A stretch of DNA of 64,000 bases from Bacillus sp. V2I10 (GCF_030817055.1 NZ_JAUSYV010000001.1:3310001-3374000), one strand, 5' to 3'. Numbered from the stretch's first letter, positions 24,764-34,274 are shown. The notes: a model not told the origin generated them from the letters alone. Numbers and translations are program-made.

Positions 24764-25642
24764 TTATTTGACCTTTATAACAAATGGATAGATATTGACT
24801 TTACCATCAAATTTAAATTCTCCCCACACTTTGTAGATCCCAGGTTTATCAAATTTTGTTTTAAATACTGTCTTTTCTTCTGATGCAGGGTGCACATGTA
24901 CAAATTTCTCACCCTTATCATCCAAAATAACAACATGGCCTAAAGCCCCTAGATAGGGCTCTGGAGTAATCCCTTTCGTATCAAAACTTAACGTAACATC
25001 TTTGTTTGATACTAGCTCTGTAGTTGTTAATTCAACTGTCTTTTCATTGATTGTTTTTGTTAAGTTTGTATCAGCCTTTAGTGTATTATCCTCATGTTCA
25101 CCATGACCATTCCCCACATTCAGTTCTATCGGACTAACCTGATAGGCAAGGTTTTTTGGTTTAATATCAACAAATGCTTTATAAGAGTTTTCTGGTAGGT
25201 CGAATTTTAGAGTATACATGCCATTTCCTTTTTCCTCAGGATGTAAATGATAATAATCTTCTAAGTCGGCACTTACAATAATGAAATGCATTATTTTTTC
25301 GTGTGAAATTTCTAATTCAGGTGAGTTTTGATCTTTATCTTTTAAATCAATGGTAATTAAGCCTTCCTCATATTTTACGTTTGTGACCACTTCACTTTCT
25401 GAACGAGCCGCATGATCTGAATGTTCTGAATCCGTACCCTCACTTTTTTGACTAGTATGATCATCGTTATGCTCTTCCTCAGTACTCGTTTCTTTTTTCT
25501 CGTTACTATTTGATGCAGCCGAATGGGTATCAGTGTGATCATTATTATGATTCATGCTTGCATATACGGTATATCCGCCAATTACTAACCCGAGATAAAC
25601 AATGGCTGAAATCGCCCAAGTCAAAATATTTTTTTGTTTCAT
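24764..25642 (-). CDS. membrane-anchored His-rich protein of the copper operon
   Basis: A 292-aa protein with an N-terminal membrane anchor (WAISAIVYLGLVIGGYTVYA) and a linker rich in His, Asp and Glu (NHNNDHTDTHSA...EEEHNDDHTSQ...DSEHSDHAA) suited to metal binding. Two repeated beta-type domains carry DYYHLHPEEKGNGMYTLKF and FVHVHPASEEKTVFKTKF. It follows copA by 30 bases and probably belongs to its transcript. A role as an extracytoplasmic copper carrier is inferred. Confidence 0.65.
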   Translation of the reverse strand: MKQKNILTWAISAIVYLGLVIGGYTVYASMNHNNDHTDTHSAASNSNEKKETSTEEEHNDDHTSQKSEGTDSEHSDHAARSESEVVTNVKYEEGLITIDLKDKDQNSPELEISHEKIMHFIIVSADLEDYYHLHPEEKGNGMYTLKFDLPENSYKAFVDIKPKNLAYQVSPIELNVGNGHGEHEDNTLKADTNLTKTINEKTVELTTTELVSNKDVTLSFDTKGITPEPYLGALGHVVILDDKGEKFVHVHPASEEKTVFKTKFDKPGIYKVWGEFKFDGKVNIYPFVIKVK

Positions 25643-25672
25643 AAAAACACTCCTCTCTTTTTAATAGATAAA

Positions 25673-28093
25673 TTATCCTTTTAGCTTAATCCTTTGTAAT
25701 CTGAGTGCGTTTAAAACAACGGAAACTGAACTAAATGCCATTGCTACTCCTGCAAGCCATGGTGCCAGAAAGCCCAGTGCTGCAATTGGAACTCCTAAAG
25801 CATTATAAGCAAAGGCCCAAAATAGATTTTGCTTGATATTCCGAATCGTCATTTTACTCATATAGATGGCATCGGCAATACTATTTAAGTCTCCTCTGAT
25901 TAAGGTGATATCAGCAGCCTCCATTGCTACATCAGTACCAGTACCGATTGCCATGCCTATATCTGCAGTAGCTAACGCTGGTGCATCGTTAATACCGTCA
26001 CCGACCATCGCCACTTTCTTTCCAGCTTTTTGAAGCTTTTTAACTTCTTCTGCCTTTCCTTCTGGCAGAACTTCTGCAATAACATGGTCAATTCCGACTT
26101 CATTTGCAATGGCTTGTGCTGTCTGCTTGTTATCTCCTGTAATCATAACAACCTCTAGACCCATCTTTTTTAACCTTTCAATCGCTTTTTGAGAGGTTTC
26201 TTTAATTGTATCTGCAACAGCAATCACTCCGGCAAATTGATGATCAATTGCGACTAGCATTGCGGTCTTACCTTGCTTTTCTAAGTTTTCCATCTTAGGT
26301 AATATGTTCCCAACATCAATGTTATGTTTCTCCATAAGTCGGCGCGTTCCGATAAGCAAGGATTTGCTTTCAACTTTAGATTCGATTCCGAAACCAGGAA
26401 TTGCTTCGAAATGTTCAGAGCTGCCTAGTTCAATCCCTTTTTCTTTAATGCCTTGGACAATTGCCTCAGCTAACGGATGTTCAGAATTTCTTTCTGCAGC
26501 ACCGACTACCTTTAAAAATTCCTTTTCCTCAAATCCATTTGAAAGAATAACATCTGTAAGTGTTGGTTTTCCATTTGTTACAGTTCCTGTTTTATCTAGG
26601 ATCACTGTATCCAATCGATGAGTCGTTTCAAGATGCTCTCCGCCTTTAAACAAAATTCCATATTCAGCAGCACGGCCCGACCCTGCCATAATAGACGTAG
26701 GCGTAGCTAGACCTAGAGCACATGGACAAGCGATAACTAATACAGCAATTAACTTTTCAAGAGCTACTGCAAACTCTCCAGGACTTACAACAAAGTACCA
26801 AACTAGAAATGTTACAATGGCTATCCCAACTACTATTGGGACGAATATTCCTGAGATAACATCAGCTAAACGTTGGATTGGTGCTTTTGATCCTTGAGCT
26901 TCTTCGACTACTTTAATGATTTGAGCTAAGGCGGTATCCTTTCCTACCTTTGTTGCTTTTACCTTTAAAAATCCGTTCTTGTTAATCGTTGATCCTATTA
27001 CTACATCTCCAGCTGTTTTATCGACAGGTATACTTTCACCTGTAATCATTGACTCATCAAGAGCAGATCTTCCTTCAAAAATCTCACCATCAACAGGTAC
27101 CTTTTCACCTGGTTTCACGTATACGATATCACCAGCGATTACCTCTTCAATTGGCACATTCAATTCTTGGCCGTCTCTAAACACTGTGGCCGTTTTCGCC
27201 TGCATGCCCATAAGCTTCTTAATGGCTTCAGATGAACGTCCCTTTGCTTTTGCCTCAAACAGTTTACCTAATATAATAAGGGTAATTAACACAGCACTTG
27301 TTTCAAAATATAATTCCGCCATATGTGCATCAGAACCTATTGTTTGAATGCTTAGGTAGATACTGTAGAAATAAGCTGCAGAGGTGCCAAGCGCCACCAA
27401 AACATCCATGTTTGCACTTTTATTTCTTAAAGCTTTATAGGCGCCTACGTAAAATTGGCCGCCGACTAAAAATTGAACGGGTGTCGCAAGCGCGAGCTGT
27501 ACCCATGGATTCATAAACATCTCTGGCAGCCAAATAAAAGATGTAAATTCAAAATGACTGACCATCGCCCAAAGTAAAGGGATAGACAAAATAGAAGAGA
27601 AAATGAATTTTCCTGTTTGTTTCTCAATTTCCTTCAGTCTATGATCAACCTTTTCGCCTGTAGTTTCTTGCTTTTGTTCTAAGCTATAGCCCAATTTCTT
27701 AATGGCCTCTTTCATATCAACGATAGAAATTTCATCCGGATTATATTCTACTAACGCAGATTCTAAGGCGAAATTTACCGTTGCATTTTGTACTCCATTT
27801 AACTTATTTAAACGTTTTTCAATTTTATTAGCACACGCTGCACATGTCATTCCGCTTATATCAAATTCTGCTTTTTCACTTACTACTTTGTATCCTAAAG
27901 ATTCCACTTTTTCTTTAAGCTGATTTACGTTTGATTTAGACGGATCAAATGTTACTTTTGATTTTTCTAATGCGAAATTTACGCTCGCATCCTCTACTCC
28001 ATCTATTTTTTTGAGACCTTTTTCTATTCTCACTGCACAAGCTGCACATGTCATGCCAGCTATTTGAAGTGTTGTTTCTTTTTTATCGCTCAT
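25673..28093 (-). CDS. copA: copper-exporting P-type ATPase
   Basis: An 806-aa P1B-type ATPase. Two N-terminal heavy-metal domains each hold GMTCAAC (about 13 and 81). The membrane motif CPCALGLATP binds Cu(I). Cytoplasmic motifs are TGES (actuator), DKTGTVTNGKP with the phosphorylated Asp, the SEHPLAEA His-Pro, and GDGINDAPAL. The closing membrane segments are present, so the length is normal for CopA. It pumps Cu(I) out of the cytoplasm and receives it from the CopZ proteins encoded upstream. A CsoR-like box lies about 25-40 bases before the start. Confidence 0.95.
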   Translation of the reverse strand: MSDKKETTLQIAGMTCAACAVRIEKGLKKIDGVEDASVNFALEKSKVTFDPSKSNVNQLKEKVESLGYKVVSEKAEFDISGMTCAACANKIEKRLNKLNGVQNATVNFALESALVEYNPDEISIVDMKEAIKKLGYSLEQKQETTGEKVDHRLKEIEKQTGKFIFSSILSIPLLWAMVSHFEFTSFIWLPEMFMNPWVQLALATPVQFLVGGQFYVGAYKALRNKSANMDVLVALGTSAAYFYSIYLSIQTIGSDAHMAELYFETSAVLITLIILGKLFEAKAKGRSSEAIKKLMGMQAKTATVFRDGQELNVPIEEVIAGDIVYVKPGEKVPVDGEIFEGRSALDESMITGESIPVDKTAGDVVIGSTINKNGFLKVKATKVGKDTALAQIIKVVEEAQGSKAPIQRLADVISGIFVPIVVGIAIVTFLVWYFVVSPGEFAVALEKLIAVLVIACPCALGLATPTSIMAGSGRAAEYGILFKGGEHLETTHRLDTVILDKTGTVTNGKPTLTDVILSNGFEEKEFLKVVGAAERNSEHPLAEAIVQGIKEKGIELGSSEHFEAIPGFGIESKVESKSLLIGTRRLMEKHNIDVGNILPKMENLEKQGKTAMLVAIDHQFAGVIAVADTIKETSQKAIERLKKMGLEVVMITGDNKQTAQAIANEVGIDHVIAEVLPEGKAEEVKKLQKAGKKVAMVGDGINDAPALATADIGMAIGTGTDVAMEAADITLIRGDLNSIADAIYMSKMTIRNIKQNLFWAFAYNALGVPIAALGFLAPWLAGVAMAFSSVSVVLNALRLQRIKLKG

Positions 28094-28115
28094 AACCTTA
28101 CACTCCTATCCCCAC

Positions 28116-28132
28116 ATACTATAGTAGGGTAT
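28116..28132. promoter_or_regulatory. CsoR-type operator before copA
   Basis: On the minus strand ATACCCTACTATAGTAT, related to the csoR box, lies between the copZ terminator and the copA start. Confidence 0.6.
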
Positions 28133-28140
28133 ATTTTTTG

Positions 28141-28180
28141 GAGAATAAAACGTGCCGCCTATACAGCACGTTTTATTCTC
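28141..28180 (-). terminator. terminator between copZ and copA
   Basis: GAGAATAAAACGTGC pairs perfectly with GCACGTTTTATTCTC around 10 bases. It ends the copZ transcript, so copA needs its own promoter. Confidence 0.65.
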
Positions 28181-28181
28181 C

Positions 28182-28421
28182 TTAATGACAGCTTTGATCT
28201 TTAGGCGATTTACTAAGCACTACATCATAACCCTGATCTTCTATAACGTCAGTAATTTCCTTTAAGGAAATTTCTTTTGAATCAAATGATACATCTACTT
28301 TTTCTTCATTTAAGTGAACCTTTACAAAATGAACACCATTTAATTTTCCTACGTTTCCTTCAATTGAATTCACACAATGCCCACATGACATTCCTTTAAC
28401 TACTAATTTTTCATTATCCAT
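28182..28421 (-). CDS. copZ: copper chaperone CopZ, second copy
   Basis: A 79-aa heavy-metal-associated domain: VVKGMSCGHCVNSIEGNVGKLNGV has the Cu(I)-binding MxCxxC loop. The C-terminal extension SKSPKDQSCH adds one Cys and one His beyond the usual 68-69 residues. It delivers Cu(I) to CopA. It is flanked by a CsoR-like palindrome upstream and a terminator downstream, so it is transcribed as its own unit. Confidence 0.9.
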   Translation of the reverse strand: MDNEKLVVKGMSCGHCVNSIEGNVGKLNGVHFVKVHLNEEKVDVSFDSKEISLKEITDVIEDQGYDVVLSKSPKDQSCH

Positions 28422-28454
28422 TCTTTACTCCCCTTACTCTTTTTATATTCATAT

Positions 28455-28474
28455 TACTATACCTAGGTATAGTA
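28455..28474. promoter_or_regulatory. CsoR-type palindrome before second copZ
   Basis: TACTATACCTAGGTATAGTA is a perfect palindrome. Its ATACCTAGGTAT centre resembles CsoR operators. Confidence 0.55.
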
Positions 28475-28484
28475 TATTTCATTT

Positions 28485-28515
28485 AAAAAAGAAATCGTGC
28501 TTATTTGCACGTTCT
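28485..28515 (-). terminator. terminator after csoR-copZ
   Basis: CGTGC pairs with GCACG, followed on the minus strand by ATTTCTTTTTT. Confidence 0.5.
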
Positions 28516-28525
28516 TTATTCGAAT

Positions 28526-28732
28526 TTATTGAACATCATAACCTTGATCATCAATTGTTTCTTTGATCTTATCAAGGGTAACTTCATTTGGGTTAAATTC
28601 GACACTAACAGTTCCTGAATCCAAGTTTACTTTAACATTAGTAACTCCGGTTAATTCCCCTACACTGCCTTCAATTGAATGAATACAATGCCCACATGAC
28701 ATTCCTTTTACGTTTAGAGTCATTTTTTCCAT
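28526..28732 (-). CDS. copZ: copper chaperone CopZ, first copy
   Basis: A 68-aa heavy-metal-associated protein of the usual CopZ length with TLNVKGMSCGHCIHSIEGSVGEL. The MSCGHC motif binds Cu(I). It lies 16 bases after csoR, so both are probably on one transcript. Confidence 0.92.
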   Translation of the reverse strand: MEKMTLNVKGMSCGHCIHSIEGSVGELTGVTNVKVNLDSGTVSVEFNPNEVTLDKIKETIDDQGYDVQ

Positions 28733-28748
28733 ATCACATATTCTCCTT

Positions 28749-29096
28749 TTATTTTTTCATTAGTTTTTGAATTGTTACCATTACCTCATCTAAAATCTCC
28801 GTATCTCCTTCTTGAATTTTCTCTAGAACACATGTCTTCATATGCCCTTCAAGCAAAATTCGGGCAACACTATTTAAAGCAGATTGAGTAGCAGATATTT
28901 GAGTAATAACATCATCACAGTACGTATCTTTTTCAATTAACCCTTTTATTCCTCGAATTTGTCCTTCAATTCGATTTAATCTTGTTGTTAAATTATTTTT
29001 CACTTTATCTGAGTGGTGGCTTTTTCTTTCACCATCTGATGAGCAGCATTGATCGATTTCAACAATTTTATCAAGACTTTCTGAATTCATCGACAT
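28749..29096 (-). CDS. csoR: copper-sensing repressor CsoR
   Basis: A 115-aa four-helix DUF156/CsoR-family repressor: RLNRIEGQIRGIKGLIEKDTYCDDVITQISATQSALNSVARILLEGHMKTCV. The Cu(I) ligands of the family are visible as the Cys in YCDDV and the His and Cys in EGHMKTC. The N-terminal 30 residues (CCSSDGERKSHHSDK) are longer and richer in Cys/His than usual. It represses copZ/copA and itself until Cu(I) binds. An AAGGAGGTG site and a CsoR box precede the start. Confidence 0.9.
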   Translation of the reverse strand: MSMNSESLDKIVEIDQCCSSDGERKSHHSDKVKNNLTTRLNRIEGQIRGIKGLIEKDTYCDDVITQISATQSALNSVARILLEGHMKTCVLEKIQEGDTEILDEVMVTIQKLMKK

Positions 29097-29124
29097 TGCC
29101 TCACCTCCTTAAATACATATTACC

Positions 29125-29141
29125 ATACCCCTCTATGGTAT
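29125..29141. promoter_or_regulatory. CsoR-type operator before csoR
   Basis: ATACCCCTCTATGGTAT, 29-45 bases before the csoR start and identical to 23895-23911. This fits autoregulation. Confidence 0.65.
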
Positions 29142-29189
29142 GTGAAGGGTTTTTTATAAAAAGTTTTAAAATAGGTATTTGACATGGAA

Positions 29190-29250
29190 ATTTATTCGCT
29201 TAAAGCATGTTTCTGGCTGGTTGGGACACTGATCCCGTTTAAACAAGCGA
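29190..29250 (+). ncRNA. candidate IS110 bridge RNA region
   Basis: TTCGCTTAAA at the left faces TTTAAACAAGCGAA at the right, enclosing GGGA...TCCC elements, in the non-coding stretch before an IS110 transposase. IS110-group elements encode a guide (bridge) RNA at this end. No covariance test was possible. Confidence 0.35.
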
Positions 29251-29314
29251 ACCTATGACATTACAAGGAGCTTAGGGGTTACCGACTAATTTCATTTTAG
29301 GAGGAGATTGATAG

Positions 29315-30546
29315 ATGAATCCAGTGATCGGTCTGGATGTTTCAAAAGGAGAAAGTCAGGTACAAGCTTTTTTAGATAAAGGAAAACCTTATCGGAAAAG
29401 CTTTAGTATTAGGCATACATTGGATGGGCTAGATAGCTTACTAGATTACTTGGAAGGTTACGAAAGTAGCTGATGGAATTAAACCTTCGGTTATCTTAGA
29501 ATCAACTGGTCCTTATCATTCACCTGCCGTGCAGTTCTTAGATGACCATGACTATGTGTATATTATTGTGAACCCTCTTATTTCTCATCGTTCACGAAGT
29601 ACCAACTTGAGGAAAGTAAAGACAGACCCAGTAGATGCGTACCAACTTTGTGAACTATTTTATAAGGAAGAGTTAGCACCACATAGAAAAAGAGGAATAC
29701 AACTTTTAAATCTGAGAAATCTAACAAGGCAACAGGAAGCTATTGCAAGTGTTTCTTCTCAAACCAAACTACAATTGCAGTCTCTATTGGATCAAGTGTT
29801 CCCTGAATATCGAGGTGTTTTTGGGAATTTATATTCCAAAGTCTCTTTAAAAATGCTTGAAAAATTTCCTACTTCAGAGTCTGTTTTAAAGGTACCCAAG
29901 TTGGATTTAATCGACATTATTTCGTCACTATGTAAGAGTCGATCGGATCAGTGGGCAAAAGAAAAAACTGATAAACTTATTGAGGCGGCTAGAAGAAACC
30001 CATTTCAACAACATATGTATGATAGTCACATCTTTAATCTGAAAATATTAATTAACATGGTTCTTCAATACGAAGAGCATCTATCAAAGTTAGCAGCAGA
30101 AATAGATGCCCTCGCAAAAGAAATTAAAGAAAATGAGATTATCCAATCTATCCCTGGTATCGGAGAGAAGATTGCAGCAACAATCATCTCAGAAATTGGG
30201 GAGATAGTTTAATCACCCAAAAAAGTTAGTTGCATTTGCAGGAATAGATCCTAGTGTTTATTCTTCTGGCAGATTTACCGCCACTCAAAACAAAATCACC
30301 AAACGAGGGTCTAGTCGATTAAGACGAGCGTTATATATGGCTGTACGGTGTGGAATTCGTGATGCCAGAAAGCAAAAGACGACCGATGACATTATCGCAA
30401 GAAATAAGAAACTACGAGAGTTTTATGATAAAAAGCGCGATGAAGGTAAACCCTTTCGAGTCGCCGTCATTGCCTGTGTAAATAAGCTTTTACACTGGAT
30501 CTATGCCCTATTAAAAAGTAAATCAACCTTCCAAGATATAGTTTAA
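29315..30546 (+). pseudogene. IS110-family transposase, frameshifted
   Basis: The gene begins MNPVIGLDVSKGESQVQAFLDKGKPY, the DEDD-type RuvC-like start of IS110 transposases. The frame breaks near 29460 and resumes as KVADGIKPSVILESTGPYHS...VNPLISHRSRSTNLRKVKTDPVDAYQL. It breaks again near 30212, resuming as HPKKLVAFAGIDPSVYSSGRFTATQNKITKRGSSRLRRALYMAV, the C-terminal domain with the serine of the second active site. With two shifts the transposase is inactive. It belongs to a different subgroup from the element at 32988. Confidence 0.85.
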
Positions 30547-30572
30547 GTACTACATCCAAACATAAAATGAAA

Positions 30573-30603
30573 AACCTTCCAAATGTATAAATTAAGGAAG
30601 GTT
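30573..30603. terminator. terminator-like hairpin
   Basis: AACCTTCC pairs with GGAAGGTT just past the IS110 remnant. Confidence 0.45.
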
Positions 30604-30731
30604 ATTTGTCATGACATTTTTAGTATAGCACGAAGAAATATAGTTTTTTAATGAAAAATGTTGACAAACTATTAGCTGGTTTTGCTTAATAAGAAAAAAT
30701 CCTACATTATCAAAAATCCACATATAAACGG

Positions 30732-31176
30732 TTAAACTTTTTTCAAAACATCGCATCCTACAAGACTTTTATCCTCAAATCTCGTTGAGAGAACAATTAG
30801 GGTCGTTGAAAATCCAAATGCGTTGCAAGCATCATGAAATCTTGCCAATGATTCACTCGTTTCTGTTAACACCTTCATTAGATAATTATACTCTCCGCTG
30901 GTTCTGTAAAGATCGATAATCTCAGGGGACGCTTCACCGAAAGTTTCGAAATCCTTGCAGTTATTCGTTTTAAACAAAACGAATGCGATTGTATGCTTGC
31001 CAAGCTTATGTGGAGAAAGCTCTGCCCGATAGCCCGTTATGACCCCTCGCTCCTCCAGCTTCCGAAGTCTTTCCGTTACAGCTGGCTGCGACATCGATCA
31101 TTCTGCTCATCTCGGAAATGGGAATCCGGGCGTTATCCTGCAGCGTGGCCAAGATTTTATAATCGATTTGATCCAT
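30732..31176 (-). pseudogene. Lrp/AsnC-family regulator, frameshifted
   Basis: From the ATG at 31176 the frame reads MDQIDYKILATLQDNARIPISEMSRMI, the first helices of the AsnC-type HTH. It shifts near 31095 and continues as MSQPAVTERLRKLEERGVITGYRAELSPHKLGKH..., the recognition helix and RAM domain. A one-base change restores a normal 148-aa Lrp protein. GC content is clearly above the neighbourhood. It is divergent from a hydrolase gene that it probably regulated. Confidence 0.75.
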
Positions 31177-31320
31177 AAACACGACACCTCATTTTTAAAA
31201 GTTATTGGCCTGAAATAAAAAATTAAGTTTTGAAGTCCAATACTCCTTAATAATCTTATTTAAAATGTACGTTATCCCTAATAAAATGACAATAACAAAC
31301 CTTAAAGGAGATTGAGAAAT

Positions 31321-32147
31321 ATGACAATGACATTAAACGAAACCAGAGCGACTGATGGGTTAAACTTTTAACGACCGGTGATGGAGTTCGGATTGCTTAT
31401 CGAATCGATGGATCAGCCAGTAAGCCGGTATTGATGCTTGCGAACTCCATCGCCACCTCGATGAACATGTGGGATGGCCAGCTAGCTGAATTTTCTCGGC
31501 ATTTCCGAGTGCTTCGCTACGACTATCGGGGGCATGGCGACTCGGATACGCCCGCCGGTCCGTATTCGTTCGACAGACTGGGACGGGATGTAATCGAACT
31601 GATCGACGCGCTTCACATCGACCGTGTGCATTTCCTCGGGCTGTCGCTAGGCGGTGCCATCGGACAATGGCTCGGCATCTACGCTCCCGAGCGGATCGAT
31701 CGGCTGATTCTGAGCAATACCTCCTCCTACCTGGGGCCGGCCGAGCAATGGGAGGGCCTAATCGCCTCTGTGCTGCAACCAGAGAACCTGACCGAATTCG
31801 CCGATATGTTCATGAAGAACTGGTTCCCTTCGCATATGCTGGAGTCGAAGAACGCGCTCGTCACGTCGTTTCGCAAGATGGTGCTCGCTACTCGTGCTCA
31901 GGGAATTGCAGGAAGCTGGACTGCGATCCGTGACATGGATATGCGCCGGACTGTCGCCCTTATCAGCAGCCCGACACTAGTCATTGCTGGCCAGTATGAT
32001 ATAGTGACGCTTCCCAGCCACGGAGAATTGATCGCCGAGACGGTGCCGAACGCGAAGCTCGTCATGCTGCCCGCAGTTCACCTGTCGAATGTGGAGTATC
32101 AAGCCGAATTCCTGAGCGCCGTGCTCGAATTCCTGCAATCGAAATAA
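31321..32147 (+). pseudogene. alpha/beta hydrolase (3-oxoadipate enol-lactonase-like), N-terminus frameshifted
   Basis: An ATG at 31321 opens MTMTLNETRATDG, which hits TAA at about 31369. In another frame KLLTTGDGVRIAYRIDGSASKPVLMLANSIATSMNMWDGQLAEFSRHFRVLRYDYRGHGDS follows. The nucleophile elbow GLSLGG, the catalytic Asp region (AGQYDIVT) and the His in PAVHLSNVE are all present, so everything but the start is preserved. The fold and the LANSIATSMNMWDGQ segment resemble PcaD-type lactonases. GC is high, which suggests import together with the Lrp gene. Confidence 0.7.
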
Positions 32148-32512
32148 GGAAAAGTGTCCATGTGCGAATGAAATGAGCGGATACTTCCAAATTCTTCAGT
32201 GAAATGAGGAAGCAAACCGCCATTTTTTCGTATATACCCAATTTTCTTATATGGAGAGTTTGCCGCACGCTTACAAACTTTGTGTATAGTAACAATAATG
32301 TTGTTTTATTTTTAATCAGTAAATGTTGCTTTGAAATAAAGTCTGATCAAAAATACCTCGCAAGCCCATATTTAAAATAAATAAAAAGAATCCATTTTGA
32401 AAAAAGTATTATGGATAAAGTTTTATTAGACCCCATAACAACTTTATCTTTTGTTCAACTAAACTTCCTTGGAATCGATAAGTCCACATTTTCCAAAATC
32501 ACCGATCTTTCT
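32148..32512. other. intergenic region without a gene
   Basis: About 360 bases between the hydrolase and the repeat copy. GC falls back to the background level. No gene or clear signal is visible. Confidence 0.4.
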
Positions 32513-32544
32513 CTTATTCAAGAAAATGGCCCGTTTGCTGAAGA
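32513..32544. repeat. dispersed palindromic repeat, copy
   Basis: TTATTCAA, then a core with GGCCCGTTTG, then CTGAAGAA; a good match to the 13225 element. Confidence 0.55.
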
Positions 32545-32659
32545 AAAAATAATTTCGGATCCTCCATTAAACTCCCTCTATAAAGAAAGGAATAACTCTG
32601 GATTTCTAGCTTTTTCTTAAGATTTCATTATGATTTATTTTAATTAGACATCAAAGTTA

Positions 32660-32985
32660 TGGATGTAAGTTGAAAATAAGGATATTTTTGGTGCGTTAGA
32701 GAAAAAAAGTCCTTAACTGCCTAACCACTCCTATCCAAAAAGTGGTTATCTAGTTAAAGTATGGTTGCACTGGTGGATGTCCACATGTCTCATGGAGGTC
32801 AACCCTCCCATGTCTCACAGAGTCTACGCTCCAAAATTCCTTCGTCCAACCTTTCCATGAGGTGGATGTCAGTGATGCTGCCCGACAGGATCAAAGTCCT
32901 TACTTTAATTGTTTTACTGACTAATCCGTGCTTCAAATGTCTAAATAATAATCTAAATAAAACCTTTTGAATATTAACTAATGAA
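32660..32985 (-). ncRNA. structured non-coding end of IS110/IS1111-type element, candidate guide RNA
   Basis: Downstream of the transposase the minus strand has repeated boxes: GAGACATGGGAGGG and CATGAGACATGTGG, GACATCCACC twice, and AAGGACTTT twice, plus a hairpin AACCACT/AGTGGTT. No coding frame fits. IS1111-group elements carry their guide RNA on this side of the gene. Confidence 0.4.
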
Positions 32986-32987
32986 CC

Positions 32988-34274
32988 CTAAGCTGCTTTC
33001 AGTAAAGGAGCCATATGAGGAATATCCTTCAACATTCTATCTTCACTAAATTCACATTGTTTTGTACCAATCGTAAAAAGAATACGTATAAGCTTATTAC
33101 ATATCGCTATAAGAGACTGCATTTTCTTTAGAGGATTATTTTTACGTGTTGTAAAATACTCATGTAAAGCTTTAAAAGCAGTGTTCTTAGCTACTAAAGG
33201 CATCGCTACTCGGAAGAGGAGAGCCCTTAGTGTCTTCCTGCCTCTCTTTGTAATCTTCGTATGCCCTTTGTGCTTTCCAGAGGTGTTCTCCTTTAAACTC
33301 AACCCAGCTAACTTGATGATTTGTCGAGGGTGAGAATAGTAACTTAAATTCCCTACTTCAGAAAAGAAGCCAGCTACAGTGTCCTTGCCGATTCCTGTGA
33401 TGGCCAACATTTGTTGAACACCTGGTATCCGTTCAAGGAGTCCATCAATATCAGATTCTAGTTCTTCGAACTTTTCATTTATTAACTCATACTTGTCTAG
33501 TAAAGTGCGAAGCTCTAATTTAGCCATCCTTGAACCTTCACGAATACCGATAGAGTCTTTGGCTACTCGTTTAAGTTCTTGAATTTTACTGAGTCCAACC
33601 GCACGTTTTACAGCTTTTCTGAGGTGAATGAGGATCTCTTGTTCCGAGACTATCTCTAACTCATGTGGTAATACGTTTAACTTTAATAATTGTAATGCTG
33701 CTTTTCCTTCCCAATCCTTAAACACTGTAAGGAATTCAGGAAAATATCGATCTAACCAGTTATGAATTTGCCCCTGCACAGCTTGTAAGTCAACAAATAA
33801 GAGATCGCGTATTTTCCTTGCCACACGAAGTTCTGCATAAACTCCTTGTGGAATATTAGGTTCGGCATATCTCCCATCTTTGACTAGCTGTGCAATGACT
33901 TTAGCGTCCTTCACATCATTTTTGGTTGGAGAATTATCATCTAATTCTTTAGATTTCTTCACATGCATAGGATTTACCACGACAAACTTTATCTCCTCTT
34001 CTTTAAGAAAATGAGCGAGGTTGAGCCAATAATGACCTGTCGGCTCCATTCCAATAATCACCTTATCCATGCCGTGTTGTTCCATCAAATGTTTTATCCA
34101 GCCTAAAAAAAGATTAAAATGTGATTTGGTATTTTCAAAATGACAAGGTGCACCAAACTCTAGGCCTCTAAAGTCTTGAGCACGAGCTACATGCTTGTAC
34201 TTCGCAATATCTACACCTACAATTAGTGTTTGAGAAGTTATTTGAGCAATCTTTTTATTTTGGTTATAATTCAT
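32988..34274 (-). CDS. IS110-family transposase
   Basis: A 428-aa transposase that looks intact. The N-terminal DEDD domain reads LIVGVDIAKYKHVARAQDFRG...IIGMEPTGHYWLNLAHFL...VVVNPMHVKKSKELDDNSPTKNDVKDAKVIAQLV. The C-terminal Transposase_20 domain reads IPGVQQMLAITGIGKDTVAGFFSEVG...KLAGLSLKENTSGKHKGHTKITKRGRKTLRALLF. The start at 34274 has an AGGAGG site; twenty further codons are open upstream. It probably remains mobile with help of a guide RNA in the adjacent non-coding end. Confidence 0.92.
   Translation of the reverse strand: MNYNQNKKIAQITSQTLIVGVDIAKYKHVARAQDFRGLEFGAPCHFENTKSHFNLFLGWIKHLMEQHGMDKVIIGMEPTGHYWLNLAHFLKEEEIKFVVVNPMHVKKSKELDDNSPTKNDVKDAKVIAQLVKDGRYAEPNIPQGVYAELRVARKIRDLLFVDLQAVQGQIHNWLDRYFPEFLTVFKDWEGKAALQLLKLNVLPHELEIVSEQEILIHLRKAVKRAVGLSKIQELKRVAKDSIGIREGSRMAKLELRTLLDKYELINEKFEELESDIDGLLERIPGVQQMLAITGIGKDTVAGFFSEVGNLSYYSHPRQIIKLAGLSLKENTSGKHKGHTKITKRGRKTLRALLFRVAMPLVAKNTAFKALHEYFTTRKNNPLKKMQSLIAICNKLIRILFTIGTKQCEFSEDRMLKDIPHMAPLLKAA

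Noticed and set aside
32411..32620. 69-codon plus-strand frame
   Set aside because: It runs through a copy of the dispersed palindromic repeat and lacks a ribosome binding site.
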